Assembly (NCBI GenBank): GCA_049316905.1
Contig: JBMOJH010000156.1
Location: forward strand, 1 to 5,515
DNA length: 5,515 nucleotides
Direction: 5' to 3'
Origin: CAIPVR01 sp049316905
Lineage (GTDB): Bacteria > Actinomycetota > Acidimicrobiia > Acidimicrobiales > Microtrichaceae
The notes beneath the pieces were generated by a model. That model ran no database searches. It was not told the origin of the DNA and saw only the letters and a list, made by a program, of their open reading frames with translations. Numbering within the stretch: position 1 is the stretch's first letter; every line of letters begins with the position of its first letter. Made by a program: the position numbers and the translations under genes. Of the stretch, positions 1 through 5,515 are shown piece by piece.

Positions 1-18
1 GACATGACCGGCGCCTGA
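1..18 (+). CDS. possible 3' end of an upstream plus-strand gene (partial)
   Basis: The first bases can be read as an open frame that ends in TGA at 16-18, with last residues DMTGA. This leaves one base before the ATG of the next gene. The five sense codons all end in G or C, as real genes here do. A competing reading is another frame ending in TGA at 21-23 (last residues HDRRLT), which would give an ATGA overlap with the next start. Its codons fit the third-position bias less well. Either way, the next gene would sit directly behind an upstream gene, which would explain why it lacks a clear ribosome binding site. Too little sequence remains to say anything about function. Confidence 0.3.
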   Translation, partial: DMTGA

Positions 19-19
19 C

Positions 20-1561
20 ATGACCCTGGACATCGCTCCTGCAGCCTCACCGACCGCGGCCGCGCCGACGGTCGGCTCCGTGACCGAGGGCGCGACCACG
101 ACGGCGCGACCACGACGGCCGCGCCGGCTCCCGTGGGGCTGGCCGGTCGCCGGGCTCCTCGCGCTGCTCGCCGCCGCGCCGCTGTCGGACAACAGCTTCC
201 TGACCCACCTCGCGACGGGCCGGGTCCTGCTCGCCGACGGCCTGCCGGCAACGAACCCGTTCCTCCGCTCGGGCGGCGACTTCCCGGTTCCGAGCTGGTG
301 GTGGTCGGGTGCGCTCGCAGTGGCCGAGCGCGTGGGTGACGGCACCGCGATCCGCCTGCTCGTGGTGGCGCTCGCCGCGGTCCTGGGCGCGCTGTTGGTG
401 CGGCTGGTGCGGGCCGCCGCGCCGGAGGCGTCGCCGGTGGCCGTGCTGGTCCCGGTGTCGCTCGTGGTGCTCTGCCTCCTTCCGTTCCTCACGCCGCGGC
501 CGCACCTGGCGGGCTTCCTCCTGCTCGCCCTCGCCCTCGTGGTCGTGGGTGAACGGCGCAGCGCATGGTGGCTGGTGCCGGTCCTCGCCACGTGGGTGAA
601 CGTGCACGGCACCTGGCTCTACGGCCTCGTCGTCCTCGCGCTGCTGTGCGCGAGCGACGTGATCGACGGCCCCCGGGCCGAATGGGACCGCCGGGCCGCG
701 CTGCGCCGGTCGGCCGCCGTGGTCGGGGCCGCGGTGCTCGGGACCGTCATCGGCGGTGCCCTGTACCCGGACCGGTTCCGTCTCGTGGGCCTGCCGTTCG
801 AGCAGTTCGGCGACGAGCGCGCCCGCATGGCCCTGGCGGGGTTCTCGGAATGGCAGCCGGCCGGGGCGTCGCACCCGCTCACCTGGGTGTTGGTGGCGCT
901 CGGGCTGATGGCGGTCGTCGCCACGGTCCGGACCCGCCGTTGGGCCGCGGCGTGCTCCTCGGTGGTCCTGCTCGGCTTCGGCCTCTCGGCCGGACGTCTC
1001 CTGCCGGTGGCCGCGATCGTGCTGCTCCCGTGGGCCGCCGGCGCCCTCGGCGGTGCCCCGTCCCCCTCGGCCGGGCCGGCCGGTGGCGCCGGGGTGACGG
1101 CCCGGGCGGTGACGGCACTGCGGGTGGTGGGCGCCGCGCTGGGGATCGCCGCGGTGGGGGTGGCGGTGGCCACGCCCGCGTACGACCTGTCGGCCTACCC
1201 GGTGGCCGCGGTCGACTGGCTCGACGCCCGGGGCCTTGTCGGCGACCCGTCGGTCGTGCTCGTGAGCCATGACTACACGGGGAACTACCTCGAGTTCCGC
1301 GACGGGCCGGGCGCCCGGGTCTGGGTGGACGACCGACCGGGCGACGAGTTGGCCATCGCCTACGCCACGCTGAACCATCTGCGCCCGGGGTGGCGGGACG
1401 CCCTCGACCGCTCCCGCGCCCAGGTGGTGCTCTGGAACGACACCCGTCCGCTCACCGCGGAGCTCGCCCGCGACCCTGGCTGGGTGACCGCGGCCCGTCT
1501 CGACGGGTTCACCGTGTTCTGCCGAGCCCCCATGGCCGATCGCTGCGCGACCGGTCCCTGA
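20..1561 (+). CDS. multi-pass membrane protein, GT-C / RgtA-D-like, with C-terminal extracytoplasmic domain
   Basis: 513 residues, probably in the cytoplasmic membrane. A disordered Ala/Thr/Pro/Arg-rich N-terminus (1-38) leads to a first membrane helix near 41-55. A loop at 57-82 carries HLATGR (63-68) and PATNPF, resembling the WHLxTGR...DPF loop of a widespread family of bacterial membrane proteins related to ArnT/RgtA-type glycosyltransferases. Further hydrophobic segments lie near 110-130, 138-158, 161-177, 182-194, 198-212, 231-249, 286-303, 311-341 and 363-385. RPH (160-162) and WVNVHG (192-197) match conserved positions of that family. A Gly/Pro/Ala linker (342-360) precedes the last helix. 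The C-terminal soluble part (390-502) has the usual elements YPVAAVDWL, GNYLEF and VWVDDRPGDE. Family members are mostly uncharacterised; use of a polyprenyl-linked sugar is inferred. ATG at 20 is the first possible start, because TGA at 5-7 closes the frame upstream. There is no clear Shine-Dalgarno; GTG at 80 is a weaker alternative. Confidence 0.8.
   Translation: MTLDIAPAASPTAAAPTVGSVTEGATTTARPRRPRRLPWGWPVAGLLALLAAAPLSDNSFLTHLATGRVLLADGLPATNPFLRSGGDFPVPSWWWSGALAVAERVGDGTAIRLLVVALAAVLGALLVRLVRAAAPEASPVAVLVPVSLVVLCLLPFLTPRPHLAGFLLLALALVVVGERRSAWWLVPVLATWVNVHGTWLYGLVVLALLCASDVIDGPRAEWDRRAALRRSAAVVGAAVLGTVIGGALYPDRFRLVGLPFEQFGDERARMALAGFSEWQPAGASHPLTWVLVALGLMAVVATVRTRRWAAACSSVVLLGFGLSAGRLLPVAAIVLLPWAAGALGGAPSPSAGPAGGAGVTARAVTALRVVGAALGIAAVGVAVATPAYDLSAYPVAAVDWLDARGLVGDPSVVLVSHDYTGNYLEFRDGPGARVWVDDRPGDELAIAYATLNHLRPGWRDALDRSRAQVVLWNDTRPLTAELARDPGWVTAARLDGFTVFCRAPMADRCATGP
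91..118 (+). repeat. perfect 14-bp tandem duplication inside the membrane-protein gene
   Basis: The unit cgcgaccacgacgg occurs twice back to back (91-104 and 105-118) with no mismatch. It lies in the part coding for the disordered N-terminus, where the two copies are read in different frames and give ATTTA then RPRRP. Fourteen is not a multiple of three, so gain or loss of one copy shifts the frame. Confidence 0.9.
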
Positions 1562-2540
1562 GGCGCGGCCGGCGGTCGGGCGACGCCCAGTCACGGCGCC
1601 ACGACGCGGTGCCCTCCGCCAGGTCGGCCGGACCCCGCAACGACGGCGTGGTGCCGTCGTGCGCCCGCCGACGCGCCGACCACCAGTCGCTCACGGTCTC
1701 GTCGGCCAACTCGGCGACCGCGGCGTCGACCCGCACGGCGAACCGGCGGGCGTCCTCGCCCTCGGCGGGGCGGAGGGGCGTGCCGATGTTCACGACCACG
1801 GTCCCGGGTCGCGGCACGGTGGCGCCCTTGGGCAGCACCCGCCCCGTGCCGTCGAGGTGTACCGGCACGACCGGCACGCCGCAGCGCACCGCCAGGTACG
1901 CAGCGCCGCCCTTGTGCGGCTGCCCCCAACCGTCGGGGCTGCGGCCGCCCTCGGGGAAGACCAGCAGCGACCAGCCGTCGTCGAGCAGGCGGGCGGAGGT
2001 GTCGGCCGAGCGCCGGCTCACCCGCTGGCGCTCCATCGGCACCGCGCCGTACGCCCACGCGGCCAGCGCCGCCTTCGGCCGGCTGTCGAAGAAGTAGTCC
2101 GCCGCAGCGGCCACCACCATCTCGTGGCGCCACGGGCGGGGGAGCGCCGTGAGCAGCAGGGTGGTGTCGAGGTGGGAGTGGTGGTTCGCCACGAACACGG
2201 CCCGGCCGTCGAGGTCCTCGAGCCGATCGAGGTTGCGGACCTCGGGGCGGCACAGCGTGCCGGTGACGGCCCGCCCGGCGGTCTCCAGGGCGGCGAGGCG
2301 GGTCCAGCGCGCCACGGGCCGCCGGGCCCACTCGGTGTCGTAGCGGTCGCCGAGCCGGTCGGGCTCCACCACCGGCTCCACCCCGGTCGGCGTGGGGGCC
2401 GCGGTCCACGGGAACCCGGCGCCGCGGGCCCATCGCAGCGGGGCGCCGACCGCGCGGCCGGCGGCCCGGGCCGCGGCATCGGCCACGTCCGCAAGGTCGC
2501 GCTCGCGGTCCGGTCCGGGACGCGGGGTCCTCACGCCCAC
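1509..2540 (-). CDS. PlsC-type 1-acyl-sn-glycerol-3-phosphate acyltransferase family protein
   Basis: 343 residues. PlsC-family enzymes transfer an acyl group to the free hydroxyl of a lysophospholipid or related acceptor at the inner face of the membrane. All four family motifs are visible: NHHSHLD (119-125, the catalytic H-x4-D with H120 and D125), YGAVPMER (164-171), FPEGGRSPDG (195-204, the acyl-acceptor phosphate site) and GVPVVPV (221-227). The version with DYFF before motif II, FPEGGRSPDGW and a tail with DWWSARRRA and WRRDW is, from memory, a form common in actinobacteria. No membrane helix is obvious, so peripheral binding is likely. The start is GTG, with GGGGGA six bases upstream; GTG at 2534 is an alternative. 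It follows the LarA-like gene after 34 nt in the same operon. The last ~20 residues are Arg/Ser-rich, lie beyond the usual family end and overlap the convergent gene. The true acceptor is unknown. Confidence 0.88.
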   Translation of the reverse strand: MGVRTPRPGPDRERDLADVADAAARAAGRAVGAPLRWARGAGFPWTAAPTPTGVEPVVEPDRLGDRYDTEWARRPVARWTRLAALETAGRAVTGTLCRPEVRNLDRLEDLDGRAVFVANHHSHLDTTLLLTALPRPWRHEMVVAAAADYFFDSRPKAALAAWAYGAVPMERQRVSRRSADTSARLLDDGWSLLVFPEGGRSPDGWGQPHKGGAAYLAVRCGVPVVPVHLDGTGRVLPKGATVPRPGTVVVNIGTPLRPAEGEDARRFAVRVDAAVAELADETVSDWWSARRRAHDGTTPSLRGPADLAEGTASWRRDWASPDRRPRLRDRSRSDRPWGLGRTR

Positions 2541-2546
2541 CGACGG

Positions 2547-2552
2547 TCCCCC
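2547..2552 (-). promoter_or_regulatory. ribosome binding site of the acyltransferase gene
   Basis: On the minus strand GGGGGA stands six bases before the GTG start at 2540, a usable but imperfect Shine-Dalgarno. Four of its Gs can pair with CCCC at 2558-2561, so it may be partly hidden in a small hairpin. Confidence 0.5.
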
Positions 2553-2574
2553 GACGAGGGGCGACGGCCGTCGC
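2549..2574 (-). promoter_or_regulatory. 14-bp palindrome plus RBS-covering hairpin between the LarA-like and acyltransferase genes
   Basis: The 34-nt gap holds two structures. gcgacggccgtcgc (2561-2574) is a perfect palindrome that directly abuts the stop codon of the LarA-like gene. In RNA it can fold as a 5-bp stem with a GGCC loop. Next to it, CCCC-TCGTC-GGGG (2561-2549 on the minus strand) can form a 4-bp stem that contains most of the acyltransferase Shine-Dalgarno. The two share base 2561, so full formation of one competes with the other. No U-run follows, so this does not look like an ordinary intrinsic terminator. A role in tuning translation, mRNA processing or protein binding is inferred; chance is a real alternative at this GC content. 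Confidence 0.4.
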
Positions 2575-4257
2575 TCACGTGACGTCCACCATCGACAGCG
2601 GCGGGTTGCGGAAGTACGTGACCGTGGGCTGGGGGCCGACCAGGTCGGACGCGATCTCGAGCGCGTCGGCGAGCGTGGAGGCGGGCCGGAAGCCCAGGCG
2701 GCGCACGGTGGCCGGGTCGCCGCCCACCACCACCACGCCGCCGAGGTGCTCGAGGGCGTGGCTGCCCCAGTACCACATGTAGAAGGGGTGCACGCCGTGG
2801 TAGGCGTGGCTCGTGCGGTAGAGGTGCCGGTACCACTCGTCCTCGGCGAAGCGGCGCTCGAAGCGCTGCTCCATCACCTCCGGGTCGGTGGTCTCGGCGA
2901 GCACCTCCTCGAAGAAGTCGATGTAGCTGGGGTGGTGCACCGGGTGGAACTCGGGCCGGGTGGGGTGGCTCATGATGAGCACGCCGCCCTCGCGCACCAG
3001 CGGTCGCCCCCGGTACAGGTTGAAGAAGTAGCCGAGGCCCAGGCACATCACGAGCACCGGGTTCATGATCGAGTTCACGTTGTACGGGCAGATGTACGGG
3101 AGCCCGAGGAGCAGCACGTCGGTCTGGCCCTCCACGGGCACCAGCTGCTGCTCGTACACGTGCTCGGTGGTGCGGCGGTGCACGGCCTCCACCTCGCCGG
3201 CCTGCACGGAGGTGAGCTGGTACGGCGCCCGCCAGGAGTGGAGCACCCGCCGGCGATTCGCGGGGGAGAGCCGGTCGAGTCCGGCCCGTGCGGCCATGAA
3301 CGTGGCGCGGTCGCGTGCGGACCACTCCCACTCGCGCTTGCCGAGCACCGACAGGGGACCGTCGCCGTACAGGTCGTTGTTCACCGTGGTCTCCACCTGG
3401 AAGACCGAGATGCCGGCGTTGCGGAGCACCTCGCCCTGGCGCCAGTTGCGGCGGTGCAGCTCCGAGTTGTCCTGGTCCATGAACGAGCGCGACTGCCGCA
3501 GGGTGTGCACGTTGTGGTGGTGTCGCAGGGCCTGGTAGCCGCTGAGGCCGGTGGCGGTGGACTTCCATCCGCCGTCCATGGCGACGAGGTTGATGTTCAC
3601 GTACACGATGAGGTCGGACTCGGCGGCCCGGCGGGAGATCTGGACCTCCTCGCCGTGGCGCGTCTCGCCGATCAGCACCATGCCGTCGGGGTCCTCGGCG
3701 TCGTGGTTGTAGAGCGCGCCCCGCGGGGCGAACGCGTCGTACACCCGGTCGCCGACGGCGTGGCGGAGCTCGTCCTCGGTCATCCGGCGGTGGAGGGCCA
3801 GGGCCGCGATGAGGTGCACGTCGTCCACGCCGGCCTCGGCCGCGAGGTCGAGGACGGCCTCGATGATGCGCTGGCGGATGTCGGGGCGGCGCATCGGGGG
3901 CAGGGGGAGCGAGATGTCGTCGAACGCGATCGTGAGCTTCATGCCCGGGAACAGCAGGGCGGGCAGCGGATCGGAATCGATGGGCTCGAGCAGGGCGCGG
4001 CGGATCGCGGCGTCCGGATGGGCGAGGCCGGGGAGCGGCTCGGGCGGGTAGACGATGCGGCTGCGCCCGGCCGGGAGGCGCTCGAGGCGGAGCTGCTCGC
4101 CGTGGTGCAGCAGCACCGGCGGGGTGGAGCGGTCGACGTCGAGGACGAGTCCGGGCCGGGGCGTGGGACGGTCGGTGCGCACGCGGGTGGTGCGGGGCGG
4201 TGCCGGTCGGGGGCCGGGGCGACGCGGGGACGGCTCGGACGGGGTGGAGGGACTCAC
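2575..4257 (-). CDS. LarA-like (DUF2088) nickel-pincer racemase superfamily protein, long divergent form
   Basis: 560 residues, against roughly 420-430 for lactate racemase LarA. LarA uses a Ni-pincer nucleotide to racemise 2-hydroxy acids in the cytoplasm. After a Pro/Arg-rich tail (1-36) the LarA order is clear: N-terminal strands with LHHGEQLRL and PIDSDPLPALL (50-102), FDDISLP (112-118, place of the D-x-T-R-P motif), LHRRMTEDEL (155-164), LYNHDAEDPDG (182-192), GGWKSTATG (229-237), RHHHN (245-249), then a C-terminal domain from ~282 with GLPYICPYNVNS (385-396) and VREGGVLIMSHP (421-432). K232 and H248 are spaced as Lys184 and His200 of Lactobacillus LarA, which hold the cofactor; H156 fits His108. 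His174, Arg75 and Gln295/Lys298 appear to be replaced. Extra length lies mainly at ~255-370 and ~432-500, the latter rich in His, Tyr and Trp. GTG at 4257 overlaps the preceding stop (GTGA) with only a weak Shine-Dalgarno, so coupling is likely. Substrate unknown; cofactor genes larB/C/E are not in view. Confidence 0.85.
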   Translation of the reverse strand: MSPSTPSEPSPRRPGPRPAPPRTTRVRTDRPTPRPGLVLDVDRSTPPVLLHHGEQLRLERLPAGRSRIVYPPEPLPGLAHPDAAIRRALLEPIDSDPLPALLFPGMKLTIAFDDISLPLPPMRRPDIRQRIIEAVLDLAAEAGVDDVHLIAALALHRRMTEDELRHAVGDRVYDAFAPRGALYNHDAEDPDGMVLIGETRHGEEVQISRRAAESDLIVYVNINLVAMDGGWKSTATGLSGYQALRHHHNVHTLRQSRSFMDQDNSELHRRNWRQGEVLRNAGISVFQVETTVNNDLYGDGPLSVLGKREWEWSARDRATFMAARAGLDRLSPANRRRVLHSWRAPYQLTSVQAGEVEAVHRRTTEHVYEQQLVPVEGQTDVLLLGLPYICPYNVNSIMNPVLVMCLGLGYFFNLYRGRPLVREGGVLIMSHPTRPEFHPVHHPSYIDFFEEVLAETTDPEVMEQRFERRFAEDEWYRHLYRTSHAYHGVHPFYMWYWGSHALEHLGGVVVVGGDPATVRRLGFRPASTLADALEIASDLVGPQPTVTYFRNPPLSMVDVT

Positions 4258-5471
4258 GGGAGGGTGGCTTTCTCGTGCGGGCCGGCGGCGGGGGCGAAGG
4301 CCACCTTGACGGCGCCCCGGCGGCCGGCCTCGGCGGCGTGGCGCAGGGCCTCCGCGTGGCGGGCCAGGGGGTAGGCGGCGGTGACCAGGTCACCGAGACG
4401 GTGGGCGGCCACGAGCTCGGCGGCCAGGTCGAAGGTGCGCACGGTGGTGCCGTCGACCTGCTCGGTGCCGTAGGCGTAGGCGCCGCGCAGCTCGATCTCC
4501 CGCTGCCACAGCGGCGTCAGGTCCACGTTGGCCGGCGCCGGCATGCCGACGAGCACCACCCGGCCGCCCGGGCGGGTCAGGTCGAGCGCGGTGGCCAGGC
4601 TCTCCGGGCTGCCCACGCAGTCGAACGTGACGTCCGCGCCACCACCGAGGCGCAGGTGGTCCCGGCCGGGCGTGCCCACCATCCGGGTGCCGGTGGCCCG
4701 CCGCACGGCCCGCGCCGCGGCCGACGGTTCACACACGGTCAGGGTCGTGGCGCTCCCGGCGAGGCGGGCCGCCCACGACTCCTGCTGCGGGTGCTTGGCC
4801 GCCACCACCAGGTGGTGCGGTGCGCTCCAGCGGGCCAGCGCGGCCACCGTGAGCAGACCGAGGGTGCCGGCGCCGATGACCGCCACGGTGTCGGTGCGCC
4901 CGACCCCGCCGCGCAGCGCCGCGTGCACCGCGCACGCGGTGGGTTCCACCATCACGGCGTCCGCGTCGCGGAGCTCGCCGGGCACCTCGTGGAGCTGGGA
5001 GGGGTGCGCCATCATCTCGGTCGACCAACCGCCGCCGGTGTCGCAGCAGAAGCCGGTCTGGAGACCGGGCGCGAGGTGCCCCTCGGCGAGCCGATCGCAC
5101 CGGCCGAGGTGCCCCTCCGCGCAGGCCGGGCACGGCGCCAGGCCCCGGGCCACGCAGCCCAGCACGGGTTCGAGCACCACCCGGTGCCCGTCGGGGTGGT
5201 CGGCGACCACCTCGTGACCCGGCACGAACGGGAACGACACGACGGGCTCGAACCAGCGGGAGGAGCGGCCGTCCACCGTGGCGAGATCGGAGCCGCAGAT
5301 GCCGGCGAGCCGCGGCCGGATGCGCACCCAGTCGGGACCGGGGAGCTCCGGGGCCGCGTCGTCGACCAGCCGCAGGGCGCCCGCGGCGCCACCGGCGCCC
5401 GGTCGCACCGCGGAGGCCACCCGCGCCCAGCCGATCCGCACCGGGTCGCGCTCCATGCGCAGCGCGGTCAT
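4254..5471 (-). CDS. zinc-dependent medium-chain alcohol dehydrogenase
   Basis: 405 residues, a full-length MDR-superfamily enzyme of the threonine/polyol/glucose-dehydrogenase style that would oxidise an alcohol or reduce a carbonyl with NAD(P). An N-terminal GroES-like domain has GICGSD (57-62; C59 is the catalytic zinc ligand), GHE (85-87; H86, E87) and VEPTAC (175-180; E176 the likely further ligand). A structural-zinc lobe has C106, C114, C117 and C125; the first spacing is x7 rather than the usual x2. The Rossmann domain follows with VIGAGTLGLLTV (198-209) and DCVGSPESL (284-292). There is no clear acidic residue after the second strand (VVAAKHP, 222-228), so NAD versus NADP cannot be called; K226 would suit NADP. 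ATG at 5471 has GAGGTGG four bases upstream and overlaps the preceding gene's stop (ATGA). The internal ATG at 5456 lacks such a site. It overlaps the LarA-like start by 4 nt, suggesting a shared pathway. Substrate unknown. Confidence 0.9.
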   Translation of the reverse strand: MTALRMERDPVRIGWARVASAVRPGAGGAAGALRLVDDAAPELPGPDWVRIRPRLAGICGSDLATVDGRSSRWFEPVVSFPFVPGHEVVADHPDGHRVVLEPVLGCVARGLAPCPACAEGHLGRCDRLAEGHLAPGLQTGFCCDTGGGWSTEMMAHPSQLHEVPGELRDADAVMVEPTACAVHAALRGGVGRTDTVAVIGAGTLGLLTVAALARWSAPHHLVVAAKHPQQESWAARLAGSATTLTVCEPSAAARAVRRATGTRMVGTPGRDHLRLGGGADVTFDCVGSPESLATALDLTRPGGRVVLVGMPAPANVDLTPLWQREIELRGAYAYGTEQVDGTTVRTFDLAAELVAAHRLGDLVTAAYPLARHAEALRHAAEAGRRGAVKVAFAPAAGPHEKATLP

Positions 5472-5515
5472 CCGGCCACCTCGTCGGTCGCCGCCCCGGT
5501 CGCCGCCCCGGTCGC
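5468..5515 (-). CDS. C-terminal end of an unidentified operon gene (partial)
   Basis: Reading the minus strand from the window edge gives an open frame with last residues ATGAATGAATDEVAG and a TGA at 5470-5468. This TGA shares four bases with the dehydrogenase ATG (ATGA). Third codon positions are nearly all G or C. The overlap is the same kind as the one between the next two genes, which supports a real, translationally coupled upstream gene. The tail is low in complexity because the DNA repeats a 12-bp unit. Nothing in these 15 residues identifies the protein. Confidence 0.6.
   Translation of the reverse strand, partial: ATGAATGAATDEVAG
5476..5482 (-). promoter_or_regulatory. ribosome binding site of the dehydrogenase gene
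   Basis: GAGGTGG on the minus strand ends four bases before the ATG at 5471, and its AGG core is seven bases away. It favours this start over the internal ATG at 5456. It lies inside the last codons of the upstream gene. Confidence 0.6.
5485..5515. repeat. 12-bp tandem repeat, 2.6 copies, at the window edge
   Basis: The plus-strand unit cggtcgccgccc is repeated exactly at 5485-5496 and 5497-5508, and continues as seven matching bases to the window end. In the inferred minus-strand gene, twelve bases equal four codons and give repeated Ala-Thr-Gly-Ala, so copy number can vary without a frameshift. More copies may lie outside the window. Confidence 0.8.

Noticed and set aside
1..25. Direct repeat gacatgacc at 1-9 and 17-25, each copy with an ATGA
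   Set aside because: Nine bases is short and the copies straddle a gene junction. ATG at 4 leads to a stop after four codons, so only the second ATG can start the large gene. No further function is supported.
47..1594. 515-codon open frame on the minus strand opposite the membrane-protein gene
   Set aside because: Its product is an Arg/Gly/His/Glu-rich low-complexity sequence with no recognisable motif, as expected from the antisense of a GC-rich gene. The plus-strand frame has membrane helices and family motifs.
1562..1620. Bidirectional terminator between the convergent genes
   Set aside because: The genes overlap, and I found no strong stem followed by a T-run on either strand.
2549..2574. 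Intrinsic terminator between the LarA-like and acyltransferase genes
   Set aside because: The palindrome and hairpin are short, no U-run follows, and the next gene starts at once, so termination here is not supported.
2392..4374. 660-codon open frame on the plus strand opposite the LarA-like gene
   Set aside because: Long only because stop codons are rare at this GC content. The product is rich in Val, His and Glu in irregular runs and resembles no family. The minus-strand frame carries clear LarA motifs.
2531..4393. 620-codon open frame on the minus strand in another frame of the LarA-like gene
   Set aside because: The product is almost entirely Pro, Arg, Ala and Gly. It would overlap the LarA-like, dehydrogenase and acyltransferase genes, all of which have real motifs.

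Overview
The window is very GC-rich, and real genes take G or C at almost every third codon position. Together with the GTG starts and the actinobacterial form of the acyltransferase, this points to a high-GC actinomycete. An Acidimicrobiia-like lineage is possible, but this is inference from composition and protein style; no rRNA or marker gene is present.

Layout. The plus strand carries one large gene (20-1561), a multi-pass membrane protein of the GT-C / RgtA-D-like type. It is preceded by what may be the last codons of another plus-strand gene. The rest (1509-5515) is a compact minus-strand operon, read from right to left: the last 15 codons of an unidentified gene, a zinc-dependent medium-chain alcohol dehydrogenase, a long LarA-like (DUF2088, nickel-pincer racemase superfamily) protein, and a PlsC-type 1-acylglycerol-phosphate acyltransferase. 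The first three are joined by 4-nt ATGA and GTGA stop/start overlaps. The acyltransferase follows after 34 nt that contain a perfect 14-bp palindrome and a small hairpin overlapping its ribosome binding site. The membrane-protein gene and the acyltransferase gene converge and overlap tail-to-tail by 53 bp. No stretch over 300 bp lacks a gene. No promoter, RNA gene, mobile element or CRISPR array was seen.

How the genes may work together. A dehydrogenase that interconverts an alcohol and a ketone or aldehyde, tightly coupled to a LarA-fold protein that normally inverts a 2-hydroxy-acid centre, suggests stereochemical handling of a hydroxylated metabolite. The acyltransferase links this to lipid or acyl-ester formation. 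The most interesting object is the LarA-like protein. It appears to keep the lysine and histidine that hold the Ni-pincer cofactor and one catalytic histidine. It seems to have lost the second catalytic histidine, the substrate arginine of the D-x-T-R-P motif and the Gln/Lys pair of the C-terminal domain. It may therefore act on a different substrate or catalyse a different reaction. Its substrate and product cannot be read from the sequence.
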